From Mycolicibacterium gadium (GTDB taxonomy: Bacteria; Actinomycetota; Actinomycetes; Mycobacteriales; Mycobacteriaceae): a DNA stretch of 64,000 bases. The stretch is from contig NZ_AP022608.1 in NCBI RefSeq assembly GCF_010728925.1, positions 1,922,001 to 1,986,000 on the forward strand, in the 5' to 3' direction. Shown here in pieces: positions 51,054 through 60,030 of this stretch (its first letter is position 1; each line of letters begins with the position of its first letter). The position numbers were made by a program, and so were the translations under genes. Under the pieces are notes generated by a model that searched no databases, had not been told where the DNA came from, and was given only the letters and a program-made list of their open reading frames with translations.

Positions 51054-52247
51054 TCAGATCCGATAATCGGCGAGCAGTCGCTTGCTGATGATGTTCTTCT
51101 GGATTTCGCTGGTTCCCTCACCGATCAGCAGAAACGGCGCGTCGCGCATCAGGCGCTCGATCTCGTACTCCTTGGAGTAGCCATAGCCGCCGTGGATCCG
51201 GAAGCTCTGCTGGGTGACCTCCGAGCAGAACTCGCTCGCAAGGTATTTCGCCATTCCCGCCGCGACGTCGTTGCGTGCGCCGGAATCCTTCAGCCTCGCG
51301 GCGTTGACCATCATCAGATGCGCCGCCTCGACCTTGGTCGCCATCTCGGCCAACTGGAACGCAATGGCCTGGTGTTCTGCGATCGGCTTGCCGAACGTCT
51401 GCCGCTGCTGCGCGTAGTTCACGGCGAGCTCGAACGCTCGGATCCCCACCCCGCACGCCCTGGCAGACACGTTGACACGACCGACCTCGATGCCGTCCAT
51501 CATTTGGAAGAAGCCCTGACCGGGGGCTTCACCGAGGATGTCGGCGGCCTGCGCCACGTAACCGTCGAAGATCAGTTCCGTGGTGTCGATGCCCTTGTAG
51601 CCCAGCTTGTCGATCTTGCCGGGAATCGTCAGTCCCGGAGCGACTTCGCCGAATCCCGTTGGCTTTTCGACGAGGAATGCGGTGAGATTCCGGTGCGGCT
51701 TGTCCGCGCCCTCGTCGGTGCGCACCAGCGCGGCAACCAATGTCGAACTGCCGCCGTTGGTCAGCCACATCTTCTGGCCGTCGATGGTGTAGGTGCCGTC
51801 GTCGTTGCGCTTGCCCCTGGTGCGGATCGCCGCGACGTCGGATCCGAGTTCGGGCTCGGACATCGAGAACGCGCCGCGGGTCTCACCGGTGGCCATCCGT
51901 GGCAGGTAGTCCTGCTTCTGGGCATCGGTGCCGTGCTGGCGGATCATGTACGCGACGATGAAGTGCGTGTTGATCACCCCGGAGACACTCATCCAGCCGC
52001 GGGCAAGCTCCTCGACGCACAACGCGTAAGTCAGCAGCGACTCACCGAGCCCGCCGTACTCCTCGGGAATCATCAACCCGAACAGACCCATCTCCCGCAT
52101 CTGGTCCACGATGGCCTGCGGGTAGGTGTCTGCGTGCTCGAGTTCCTGCGCGGCGGGGATGATCTCCTTGTCGACGAATTGCCGTACGTTGGCGACGATC
52201 TCAGTCTGGAACTCGGTCAGGCCCAGCGTCTGGGCAAGCTTGGTCAT
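51054..52247 (-). CDS. acyl-CoA dehydrogenase
   Basis: A protein of about 397 residues with the full fold. FSMSEPELGSDVAAIRT, TIDGQKMWLTNGG and the C-terminal IGEGTSEIQKNII are present; that last segment holds the classical catalytic Glu. It is of the short/branched-chain type. ATG 52247 overlaps the thiolase stop as ATGA. With the thiolase and SDR it makes a compact beta-oxidation operon closed by a GntR gene. Confidence 0.9.
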   Translation of the reverse strand: MTKLAQTLGLTEFQTEIVANVRQFVDKEIIPAAQELEHADTYPQAIVDQMREMGLFGLMIPEEYGGLGESLLTYALCVEELARGWMSVSGVINTHFIVAYMIRQHGTDAQKQDYLPRMATGETRGAFSMSEPELGSDVAAIRTRGKRNDDGTYTIDGQKMWLTNGGSSTLVAALVRTDEGADKPHRNLTAFLVEKPTGFGEVAPGLTIPGKIDKLGYKGIDTTELIFDGYVAQAADILGEAPGQGFFQMMDGIEVGRVNVSARACGVGIRAFELAVNYAQQRQTFGKPIAEHQAIAFQLAEMATKVEAAHLMMVNAARLKDSGARNDVAAGMAKYLASEFCSEVTQQSFRIHGGYGYSKEYEIERLMRDAPFLLIGEGTSEIQKNIISKRLLADYRI

Positions 52248-53461
52248 TTGCCCACCCTTTCGAAGACGGCGGCCAAGCCCTGCCCGCCGCCGATGCACAT
52301 CGTCTCCAACCCGTACCGGGCACCGCGGCGGTTCAACTCGCGTGCGAGTGTCGCCAGCATTCGTCCGCCGGTCGCACCGACCGGGTGGCCCAGCGAGATA
52401 CCCGAACCGTGCACGTTCGTCCGGTCGTGATCGGCGGCGTTGAATTCCCACGCCCGCATCACCGCGAGCGCCTGTGCAGCGAACGCCTCGTTGAGTTCGA
52501 TCAGGTCGATATCGCTCAGCGACAGTCCCGCCTTGGCGAGCGCCGCTTCGGTCGCAGGTACGGGCCCGATGCCCATGATGTTCGGCGCCACTCCCGCCGA
52601 TCCCCACGACACCAGCCGAACGAGCGGCGTAAGGCCGAGTTCGGCGGCTTTCTCGGGCGTGGTCACGATGCACATCGATGCCGCGTCGTTCTGTCCGCTG
52701 GCATTGCCAGCTGTGACGGTCGCATCGGGATCACTTTTCAGCAGAACAGGTTTCAGCTTCGCCAGCGACTCCACAGTGGTGTCGGCGCGGGGGTGTTCGT
52801 CGGTGTCGATCAGTTCCTCGCCCTGACGGGTTGAGACGGTGACGGGGATGATCTCCTCGGCGAGAATCCCGTCCTTCTGCGCGGCGACTGCCCGCTGATG
52901 CGACGTCACCGCGAGCTCGTCCTGCTCCTGCCTGGAGATCGAGTACTGCTTGCGCAGGTTCTCCGCGGTCTCCAGCATGCCGCCGGGTACCGGGTAGTGC
53001 TTGCCGCCGGCGGTGGTGCGTCCGCGTGCCAGCGCGTCGTGCACCTGGACACCCGACCGGGCGCCGCCCCAACGCATGTCGGTCGAATAGAAGCTGACAT
53101 TGCTCATGCTCTCGGCACCGCCCGCGACCACGAGGTCGTTGTCGCCGTTGGCAACCTGAAGGCACGCCTGGATCACCGCCTGCAAACCCGAGCCGCATCT
53201 GCGGTCGACCTGCATGCCCGGCACCGTCACCGGCAGACCGGCATCGAGCGCGACCACGCGGCCGATCGCGGGCGCCTCGCTGCTCGGATAGCAGTGCCCG
53301 AGGATGACGTCTTGCACTGCGGCGGGATCGATCCCGGTGCGTTCGAGCAACCCGGTGAGCGCGGTGACACCGAGGTCCACCGCGGTCAGCGATTTGAACA
53401 TGCCGCCGTATCGGCCGATCGGCGTGCGAACTGGTTCGCAGATTACAGCGTCTCGACTCAT
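52244..53461 (-). CDS. acetyl-CoA acetyltransferase (thiolase)
   Basis: A 405-residue thiolase with Cys89 ([11 protein letters not shown]), GHPVGATG and CIGGGQG as the catalytic motifs. It would release acetyl-CoA from 3-ketoacyl-CoA. Its ATG start overlaps the upstream SDR stop and its stop overlaps the next gene, both by ATGA. This tight coupling suggests the three enzymes act in one cycle. Confidence 0.9.
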   Translation of the reverse strand: MSRDAVICEPVRTPIGRYGGMFKSLTAVDLGVTALTGLLERTGIDPAAVQDVILGHCYPSSEAPAIGRVVALDAGLPVTVPGMQVDRRCGSGLQAVIQACLQVANGDNDLVVAGGAESMSNVSFYSTDMRWGGARSGVQVHDALARGRTTAGGKHYPVPGGMLETAENLRKQYSISRQEQDELAVTSHQRAVAAQKDGILAEEIIPVTVSTRQGEELIDTDEHPRADTTVESLAKLKPVLLKSDPDATVTAGNASGQNDAASMCIVTTPEKAAELGLTPLVRLVSWGSAGVAPNIMGIGPVPATEAALAKAGLSLSDIDLIELNEAFAAQALAVMRAWEFNAADHDRTNVHGSGISLGHPVGATGGRMLATLARELNRRGARYGLETMCIGGGQGLAAVFERVGK

Positions 53462-54198
53462 ACGTGCCTCCCACCTGTGACCTCGAGGACGGTGCCGGTC
53501 ATGTACGAGGACAGATCGCTGGCGAGAAACAGCGCGACCTTGGCCACTTCCGCCGGTTCACCAGCGCGACCCATCGGTACCTCCGCCAGCTTCTGGTCCC
53601 AAATATGTTGGGGCATAGCCTCGGTCATCGCGGATCTGATGAGCCCCGGCTGGATCGCGTTGACCCGCACTCCGAGATGGGCCAGCTCCTTTGCGGCCGC
53701 TTTCGTCATACCGACGATGCCCGCCTTGGCCGCCGAGTAGTTGGTCTGGCCGATCAGGCCGACCTTGCCCGAGATCGACGACATGTTGACGATCGCGCCG
53801 CGGTTGTTCTCGCGCATGATCGCCGCCGCCGCCTTGGTGCCGTTCCACGTGCCCTTCAGGTGGACGGCGATCACTTGGTCGAACTGGTCCTCGGTCATCT
53901 TGCGGAGCGTCGCATCGCGCGTGATCCCGGCGTTGTTGACCATGACGTCCAGGCCACCGAACCGTTCGGTCGCGGCGGCGACGAGCGCATCCACCTCATC
54001 GGCCTTCGTCACATCGCAGCGAACGGCGAGCGCATGTTGCTCTCCCCCGAGTTGTTTCGCCGCCGCCTCGGTTGCGCCGAGGTCCAGATCACCGAGCACG
54101 ACACGCGCACCCTCGGCGATGAACTGCTCCGCGATCGCGTACCCGAGGCCCTGCGCGCCTCCGGTGACGACCGCGGTCCGACCGCTCAGCAACGACAC
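53458..54198 (-). CDS. SDR, FabG-like 3-hydroxyacyl dehydrogenase
   Basis: A 246-residue classical SDR: GGAQGLG (13-19), NNAG (88-91), catalytic Ser in NMSSISG, Tyr154 and Lys158 (YSAAK). It probably oxidises a 3-hydroxyacyl-CoA in the cycle completed by the thiolase and dehydrogenase. It is the first gene of its operon, transcribed divergently from the acyl-CoA dehydrogenase at 54382, with a palindrome at 54251-54269 between them. Confidence 0.87.
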   Translation of the reverse strand: MSLLSGRTAVVTGGAQGLGYAIAEQFIAEGARVVLGDLDLGATEAAAKQLGGEQHALAVRCDVTKADEVDALVAAATERFGGLDVMVNNAGITRDATLRKMTEDQFDQVIAVHLKGTWNGTKAAAAIMRENNRGAIVNMSSISGKVGLIGQTNYSAAKAGIVGMTKAAAKELAHLGVRVNAIQPGLIRSAMTEAMPQHIWDQKLAEVPMGRAGEPAEVAKVALFLASDLSSYMTGTVLEVTGGRHV

Positions 54199-54250
54199 CT
54201 GATCACCCCTCTTGGCTGGTGGAACCCCGCAGGGGCCCCTTCAAGCAGAC

Positions 54251-54269
54251 ATCATATTTCATATATGAT
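54251..54269. promoter_or_regulatory. 7-5-7 palindrome in divergent promoter
   Basis: ATCATAT, five bases, ATATGAT: perfectly complementary arms in an AT-rich stretch that stands out in the GC-rich surroundings. It lies 53 bp upstream of the SDR start. Its form suits a GntR regulator; the GntR gene that ends the SDR operon (50373) is the natural candidate. Confidence 0.5.
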
Positions 54270-54381
54270 TTCGGCGGCCGCCGGGGACCCCCTGGCCGAG
54301 CAGACGCAAAAGTGCCCTTTTGTGCGTATTTCTAGGCAGTTTTCCGTCTTCTCGCGCGACAACCGGAACAGGAGACTGCCG

Positions 54382-55560
54382 ATGACCACGTCCGAAGTCA
54401 GCGACGACGACTTTCAGGAGATCCTGGCGCAGACACGCACCTTCGTCCGCACTGCCGTCGTCCCACGCGAGCAGGAGATCCTGGCCGACGACCGCGTGCC
54501 CGACGACTTGCGCGAGCACGCGAAGAAGATGGGATTGTTCGGCTATGCGATTCCGCAGGAGTGGGGCGGGCTCGGCCTGAACCTCGCGCAGGACGTCGAG
54601 TTGGCGATGGAGCTGGGCTACACGTCGCTGGCGCTGCGGTCGATGTTCGGCACCAACAACGGCATCGCCGGGCAGGTTCTCGTCGGGTTCGGCACCGATG
54701 AACAGAAGGCGCGCTGGCTCGAGCCGATGGCCACCGGCGACGTCGTCGCCTCGTTCGCGCTGACCGAACCGGGCGCCGGGTCGAATCCCTCCGGTCTGCG
54801 GACGAAGGCGGTCCGCGATGGCTCAGGAGACGACTGGATCATCAACGGCCAGAAGCGTTTCATCACCAACGCACCGACCGCGAACCTGTTCATCGTGTTT
54901 GCGCGTACCCGCCCGGCCGACGACGACGGCGCGGGCATCGCGGTGTTCCTCGTGCCCGCCGACGCGCCCGGCGTGGTCGTCGGCACCAAAGACGCAAAAA
55001 TGGGCCAGGAAGGCGCATGGACATCGGACGTCAGCTTTGACGACGTTCGCGTGTCCGCCTCCGCGCTCATCGGCGGCAGTGAGGACATCGGATACCGGGC
55101 CGCCATGATCTCCTTGGCCCGTGGCCGCGTCCACATCGCCGCGCTGGCCGTGGGCACCGCGCAGCGCGCCCTCGACGAGTCCGTCGCCTACGCGGCGACG
55201 GCCACCCAGGGCGGCACACCGATCGGCAACTTCCAGCTCGTGCAGGCAATGATCGCCGATCAACAAACCGGCGTGCTCGCCGGCCGAGCCCTGGTGCGGG
55301 AGACCGCACGGGCGTGGGTCAGCGGAGAAGATCGTCGGATCGCGCCGTCCGCGGCGAAGCTGTTCTGCACCGAAATGGTCGGCCAGGTAGCCGATCTCGC
55401 GGTCCAGATCCACGGCGGAAGCGGTTACATGCGCGAAGTGCCCGTCGAGCGCATCTACCGCGACGTCCGCCTGCTGCGGCTCTACGAGGGCACCAGCGAG
55501 ATTCAGCGGCTCATCATCGGGGCGAACCTCGTCAAAGCAGCACAAAGGGATAAGGCATGA
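54382..55560 (+). CDS. acyl-CoA dehydrogenase
   Basis: A protein of about 392 residues with FALTEPGAGSNPSGL, WIINGQKRFITN and YEGTSEIQRLIIG, the last with the catalytic Glu. ATG 54382 is preceded by AGGAGA; the upstream open frame is antisense of the SDR gene. It overlaps the mycofactocin-type SDR downstream by ATGA, forming a two-gene operon divergent from the SDR-thiolase-dehydrogenase-GntR operon. Confidence 0.9.
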   Translation: MTTSEVSDDDFQEILAQTRTFVRTAVVPREQEILADDRVPDDLREHAKKMGLFGYAIPQEWGGLGLNLAQDVELAMELGYTSLALRSMFGTNNGIAGQVLVGFGTDEQKARWLEPMATGDVVASFALTEPGAGSNPSGLRTKAVRDGSGDDWIINGQKRFITNAPTANLFIVFARTRPADDDGAGIAVFLVPADAPGVVVGTKDAKMGQEGAWTSDVSFDDVRVSASALIGGSEDIGYRAAMISLARGRVHIAALAVGTAQRALDESVAYAATATQGGTPIGNFQLVQAMIADQQTGVLAGRALVRETARAWVSGEDRRIAPSAAKLFCTEMVGQVADLAVQIHGGSGYMREVPVERIYRDVRLLRLYEGTSEIQRLIIGANLVKAAQRDKA

Positions 55561-56384
55561 ACCGAAGACTCGCCGGCAGGGTGGCATTCATCACCGGGGC
55601 AGCGCGTGGCCAGGGCCGCGCACATGCGGTCCGAATGGCCAGGGAAGGCGCCGACATCATCGCCGTCGACATCGCCGGCCCGCTGCCCGCGAGTGTGCCC
55701 TACCCGTCGGCGACACCGGAGGACCTCAAGGAGACGGTGCGGCTGGCCGAGGCCTCCGGGGGCCGCGTCCTATCGGCCGCGGTCGACACTCGCGACCACG
55801 ACGGGCTGCGCAAGGTCGTCGACGACGGCGTCGCCGAGTTCGGCAGGCTCGATATCATCGTCGCCAACGCCGGAATCACCGCGCCGCACGCCTGGAACGC
55901 CATCACTCACCAGGAGTGGCGCGACGTCATCGACATCAACCTCACCGGCACCTGGAACACCGTGATGGCCGGCGCGCAGCACATCGTCGACGGTGGCCGG
56001 GGCGGGTCGATCATCCTGATCAGCTCTGCTGCCGGAGTCAAGTTCCAGCCGTTCATGATTCACTACACCGCCAGCAAGCACGCCGTCACCGGGATGGCCC
56101 GGGCGTTCGCCGCCGAACTCGGCACGCATTCGATCCGTGTCAACAGTGTGCACCCGGGCCCCGTCGTCACGGAGATGGGTTCCCCGGAGATGGTCGAGGC
56201 GATCGCCAAGGCGGCGGAAGTCGTCGGCAACCACGCGCTGTTGAACGTGCTGACGCCGTTCCTGCCGACCTGGATGGCTCAGCCCGAAGACATCGCCGAC
56301 GCCGTCTGCTGGTTGGCCAGCGACGAGTCGAAGATGGTGACAGCCCAGGCGATATCGGTCGACCAGGGTTCGACGCAGTTCTGA
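55557..56384 (+). CDS. mycofactocin-coupled SDR oxidoreductase
   Basis: A 275-residue SDR of the group with a tightly bound NAD(H) that is reoxidised through mycofactocin. It has GAARGQGR (14-21), the group-specific insert around YPSATPEDLKETVRL (49-63), NAG (104-106), Ser near 156, and Tyr170/Lys174. It would oxidise an alcohol without releasing NADH. It overlaps the acyl-CoA dehydrogenase by ATGA. The mycofactocin biosynthetic genes are not in this window. Confidence 0.85.
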   Translation: MNRRLAGRVAFITGAARGQGRAHAVRMAREGADIIAVDIAGPLPASVPYPSATPEDLKETVRLAEASGGRVLSAAVDTRDHDGLRKVVDDGVAEFGRLDIIVANAGITAPHAWNAITHQEWRDVIDINLTGTWNTVMAGAQHIVDGGRGGSIILISSAAGVKFQPFMIHYTASKHAVTGMARAFAAELGTHSIRVNSVHPGPVVTEMGSPEMVEAIAKAAEVVGNHALLNVLTPFLPTWMAQPEDIADAVCWLASDESKMVTAQAISVDQGSTQF

Positions 56385-56420
56385 CGCGTGGCGCTCTCGG
56401 GCCGACGCGAAGCCCAGGGA

Positions 56421-56873
56421 CTACGCCAGGAAGCGGACGATCGATTCCGCCACGGCGGCGGGCTTGTCCGAGCCCTCGATCTCCACGGTCGTCGTCATCG
56501 TCGCCTGCGCTCCCCCGTCGAGCTGATCGACCTTCGTGAGCTCTGCGCGGGCCCGGATCTTGGCGCCCACCTTGACCGGCGTGATGAAGCGAACCTTGTT
56601 GTAGCCGTAGTTGATTGCCATCGTGATGTTCTCGACCGTGTACAGCTGGTGGGAGAAGTGCGGAATCAGTGACAGTGTCAGCAATCCATGAGCGATCGTT
56701 CCGCCGAACGGGCCGTTGGCCGCGCGTTCGGGGTTGACATGGATCCACTGATGATCATCGGTGGCGTCCGCGAATGTGTTGACGCGGTCCTGCGTGACCT
56801 CGAGCCACTCCGTCGGACCGAGCTGGCTGCCTTGCGCCGCGATCAGCTCATCGAGCCCACTGAAGGTTTTCAC
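56421..56873 (-). CDS. MaoC-family (R)-specific enoyl-CoA hydratase
   Basis: A 150-residue single hot-dog protein. The hydratase-2 motif reads DDHQWIHVNPERA, giving Asp40 and His45 as catalytic residues, followed by GGTIAHGLLTLSL. It is similar to mycobacterial Rv0130-like (HtdZ) dehydratases. It hydrates trans-2-enoyl-CoA to (R)-3-hydroxyacyl-CoA. The gene stands alone, convergent with the mycofactocin SDR operon. Confidence 0.87.
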   Translation of the reverse strand: MKTFSGLDELIAAQGSQLGPTEWLEVTQDRVNTFADATDDHQWIHVNPERAANGPFGGTIAHGLLTLSLIPHFSHQLYTVENITMAINYGYNKVRFITPVKVGAKIRARAELTKVDQLDGGAQATMTTTVEIEGSDKPAAVAESIVRFLA

Positions 56874-57020
56874 TGTCGCTCCTTTTGAAAATCCACTGTC
56901 TGGTTGCCGTATCGGATGATCCGGTGCTCACAGTGCCACAACACCGGCGGCGAGCAGACGAGGCGTTCCACATTCGATTCGACTTCGTCGAGAAACGCGG
57001 TGGGCGACGGGAAGAGCCTG

Positions 57021-58154
57021 TCAGGCCGATTCTTCGGATTCCCAGGCGCCCCCGGAGGGGCGATCCAGGACGGCCAGCGCGGGGGAAAGGACCTGCTTTA
57101 CCCGATTCCCGCCTTCACGGCGGGCCTGACGCATCGCCGTGGTGGCGATGCCGAGGAGCTCGTCGAGGACGTCGTACGGAGGGTGCCCCGCCAGGGGGCT
57201 CAGCGGAGTGCTCACCACGCCGATGCTGGCGGTCAGTCGGCTGGGCGACGTTGCGATCGTCGCCCGCACCCGCTCCACGAAGGGGGACGGATCATCGCTG
57301 GTGAGGATGTCGGCGATGAAGAACTCCGCCTCGGCTACGTGAGCGAGCACAGCGACGCGTCGAACCGTTTCGCGCAACTGCTGGCCGATGGCCACTCGCG
57401 CCCGGTTGGCCGCCACGACGCCGGCCATGTCCTGTAGGAGCGAGAAGCTGTCGAGGTTCACCACGGCCACCGCTAGGTAGCGGTCATCGCCGCGGGCTCG
57501 CGAACTCATGAGCGTTGCGACCTTCTCGGCGAAGGCATCCCGGGTCAGCAGGCTGGTCAGTGGTTCGACGTCGTCGAACATCGCCTCACTGTTGATCGAC
57601 CGCAGCAGCGTCCGGCATGCGAACACCACGAAGGCATTCACCAGGGCGACAAGAAGTGCGCCGCAGACCGCCAACGCCGGATTGGTCTCAGCTATCCGCA
57701 CCGCCAGAACCACGATTGTCGCGCCGCCGACCAACCACATGAACATCAGCAATCGCATCGAATGGAACAGCGCGACGAAGCCGCCGACGATTGCGAACGC
57801 TGTCGATCCCAAAAGCCCGACGACAGGATCGCCTTGAATCAGGGTGGCGATTGCCGTGTAGAGGGAGCCGACGACGACACATACTTCCGATGTGATACGA
57901 GCGGGCCAACGACTCCGCAGCCAGCATGCGGCCATCGCGAAAGCGGCCACCCCGCCGACCACCGCCACCCATCGGTCCCACGTGCCGGACGCGCCGGGGG
58001 AACCAAAGGCCAACGCCAACGGGATGATCCCGCAGAAAGTTATGAACGCCGCGATCGCCCGACACGTGGTCGTTTGAGCTCCTCGCGCCGCGAGAAACGC
58101 TGTGAGCCAATAGTAATGATCGCGGCTGCGTTCTTTGCGCCCGCCAGCGGTCAT
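57021..58154 (-). CDS. membrane protein with degenerate GGDEF domain
   Basis: 377 residues. The N-terminal half has about six hydrophobic segments (roughly 33-185). The C-terminal half follows the GGDEF fold (LTSLLTRDAFAEKVATLM, VVNLDSFSLLQD, SRLTASIGVV), but the signature loop reads AEAEF (274-278) where GGDEF is expected. Catalysis of cyclic di-GMP synthesis is therefore unlikely; a GTP or cyclic-di-GMP sensing role is possible. It has no island operator and is not part of an evident operon. Confidence 0.78.
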   Translation of the reverse strand: MTAGGRKERSRDHYYWLTAFLAARGAQTTTCRAIAAFITFCGIIPLALAFGSPGASGTWDRWVAVVGGVAAFAMAACWLRSRWPARITSEVCVVVGSLYTAIATLIQGDPVVGLLGSTAFAIVGGFVALFHSMRLLMFMWLVGGATIVVLAVRIAETNPALAVCGALLVALVNAFVVFACRTLLRSINSEAMFDDVEPLTSLLTRDAFAEKVATLMSSRARGDDRYLAVAVVNLDSFSLLQDMAGVVAANRARVAIGQQLRETVRRVAVLAHVAEAEFFIADILTSDDPSPFVERVRATIATSPSRLTASIGVVSTPLSPLAGHPPYDVLDELLGIATTAMRQARREGGNRVKQVLSPALAVLDRPSGGAWESEESA

Positions 58155-58373
58155 CAGCGCTCACCCCTCATGGATGGCACGCGGACCTCGGCATTGACAA
58201 ATGTTAACGCCTGGCAAATGGTCGCGGGAGTAGTAGCTGGCGAAGTTAACCGGCATGTCACCTTCCTCCTGACCTGGCACAAAGTCATCTCGTTGCTTGA
58301 TTGCTTGGGCACCGTGAAAGTGCCAGCCCACCGACCGACAGGGGACCCGCTCAGCCGCTTGCCAAAAGGGCGC
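58155..58373. other. intergenic region with no gene recognised
   Basis: A 219-bp gap between two minus-strand genes, richer in A and T than its surroundings. It should contain the promoter of the GGDEF-like membrane protein. I saw no coding frame, RNA gene or clear operator palindrome in it. Confidence 0.4.
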
Positions 58374-59879
58374 TCAGATATGAATTGGTTCATTGTTGAT
58401 CAATCGTCCGCTCCGCAAGATGATGCCCGTCAGAATCGCGCCGACGAGGAACAGCACGCTCGCGATGTGAAAGGCCACGGTGTACCCGTGGATGGCCCCG
58501 GTTGCCGCGACAGCGGGGGTGGGCGGTTGGTGGTGGTGGATATAGCGATCCAGCACCGTGGTGAAGATCGTCGAAAGGGCGGCGGTACCGACCGTTCCGC
58601 CGATTTGCTGACTGGTGTTGACCATCGCCGAGGCGACGCCTGCGTCCCGGGTGGCGACACCGCTTGTCGCGGTAGCCACCGCCGGTGAGAACGCCATCCC
58701 CATGCCGAGACCGAGCAGGATGATCGGGCCGAGGATGTCGCGGGTGTACGTCGCATCGACCGCGAGCCGGCCGAGCCAGGCCATGCCTGCCGCTGCCACG
58801 ACCATGCCCGTCGGGATTATCGGGCGCGGCCCGACGCGGCGCATCAACACCGTGTTCGCCAATGCGGCGGCGAGCCCAATGCCGGCAGCCATCGGCAGGA
58901 AGGCGACACCGGTAGCGAGTGGGCTGTACATCAGGTCGCGCTGCATGAAGTAGGTGAGGAACAGGAACGCCGCGAACATCGCGCAAAACGTGAGCGCAAT
59001 CGTCAGGTAGGCGCCACCCCGGTTGCGATCCGCGACGATCTGGAGAGGGAGCAGCGGCGCTTGCACCCGCGTTTCGATGACGACGAAGGCCACGATCAGC
59101 AGCGCCGACGCGGTGAGCAGGACGACGGTGAGCGATGCGGTCCAGCCGTCCGACTCAGCCGTTGACAACCCGTACACCAGACAGAAGAGCCCGCCGCTCG
59201 CGGATACCGCGCCGGGCCAGTCGAGCCCGGCCCGGCGCGGCCGTGGGGCGGCTCGCACGATGAAGAACGCGCCGGCCGCCGCCGGCAACGCCAACGCCAG
59301 ATTGATGTAGAGGCACCACCGCCAGGAAAGCAACTCCGTCACCGCACCCCCGAGAAGCAGTCCAACGACGGCGCCGCTGGCCGCGATCGCGGAGAAGACG
59401 GCGAACGCTCTTGCGCGGTCTTCGGGTTCGGTGAACGTGATGTTGAGGGTGGATAGTGCCGCCGGGGCAAGGATGGCGGCGAAAACTCCCTGGCCCGCGC
59501 GCGCCGCGATCAGCATCGCGAACCCGCCGGCGGCGCCGCCGACAGCAGACGCCCCTGCGAATCCGAGCAGTCCGATGATCAGCGTGCGGCGGACGCCCAC
59601 CCGGTCGGACAACCGGCCCCCGAGCAACAGCAGGCTGCCGAAGGCCAGCGAGTAAGCCGTGATCACCCACTGCCGGCTCGCGACGTCGAATCCGAGTTCG
59701 TCTTGAGCCGACGGCAGAGCGATGTTCACGATGGTGATGTCGAGGACGACCATCAGCTGCGCCGCCCCGATGACGCCCAACACCGACCACCGCCGAGTCG
59801 GAGCCGACGCGGGCGCCTGATCTGCCGCACGCCGAGGCGGGCGCCACTCGTCGCGACGGCCGGAAACTCGATGACTCAT
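58374..59879 (-). CDS. DHA2-family (EmrB/QacA) drug-type MFS transporter
   Basis: About 501 residues with fourteen predicted membrane segments. The motif LDITIVNIALP (about 48-58) and GGRLSDRVGVRR are hallmarks of the DHA2 family of proton-driven exporters. ATG 59879 follows AGGGAGA; the longer ORF adds an unlikely extension. It probably exports toxic organic compounds. No regulator gene is adjacent, and no island operator is seen. Confidence 0.86.
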   Translation of the reverse strand: MSHRVSGRRDEWRPPRRAADQAPASAPTRRWSVLGVIGAAQLMVVLDITIVNIALPSAQDELGFDVASRQWVITAYSLAFGSLLLLGGRLSDRVGVRRTLIIGLLGFAGASAVGGAAGGFAMLIAARAGQGVFAAILAPAALSTLNITFTEPEDRARAFAVFSAIAASGAVVGLLLGGAVTELLSWRWCLYINLALALPAAAGAFFIVRAAPRPRRAGLDWPGAVSASGGLFCLVYGLSTAESDGWTASLTVVLLTASALLIVAFVVIETRVQAPLLPLQIVADRNRGGAYLTIALTFCAMFAAFLFLTYFMQRDLMYSPLATGVAFLPMAAGIGLAAALANTVLMRRVGPRPIIPTGMVVAAAGMAWLGRLAVDATYTRDILGPIILLGLGMGMAFSPAVATATSGVATRDAGVASAMVNTSQQIGGTVGTAALSTIFTTVLDRYIHHHQPPTPAVAATGAIHGYTVAFHIASVLFLVGAILTGIILRSGRLINNEPIHI

Positions 59880-60030
59880 GTTCTCCCTGTCGGCTGACGG
59901 CGCAGGTGCCCAGACATCAACGCCCATCGGGCGACTGAACTCTCCTCCCCAGGATCGGCGGTACACCGAAGCCGGGCAGGCCGCAGACTACGGGCAATCA
60001 GGGGGTCCACAATGTTGATTCGGAAACTAA

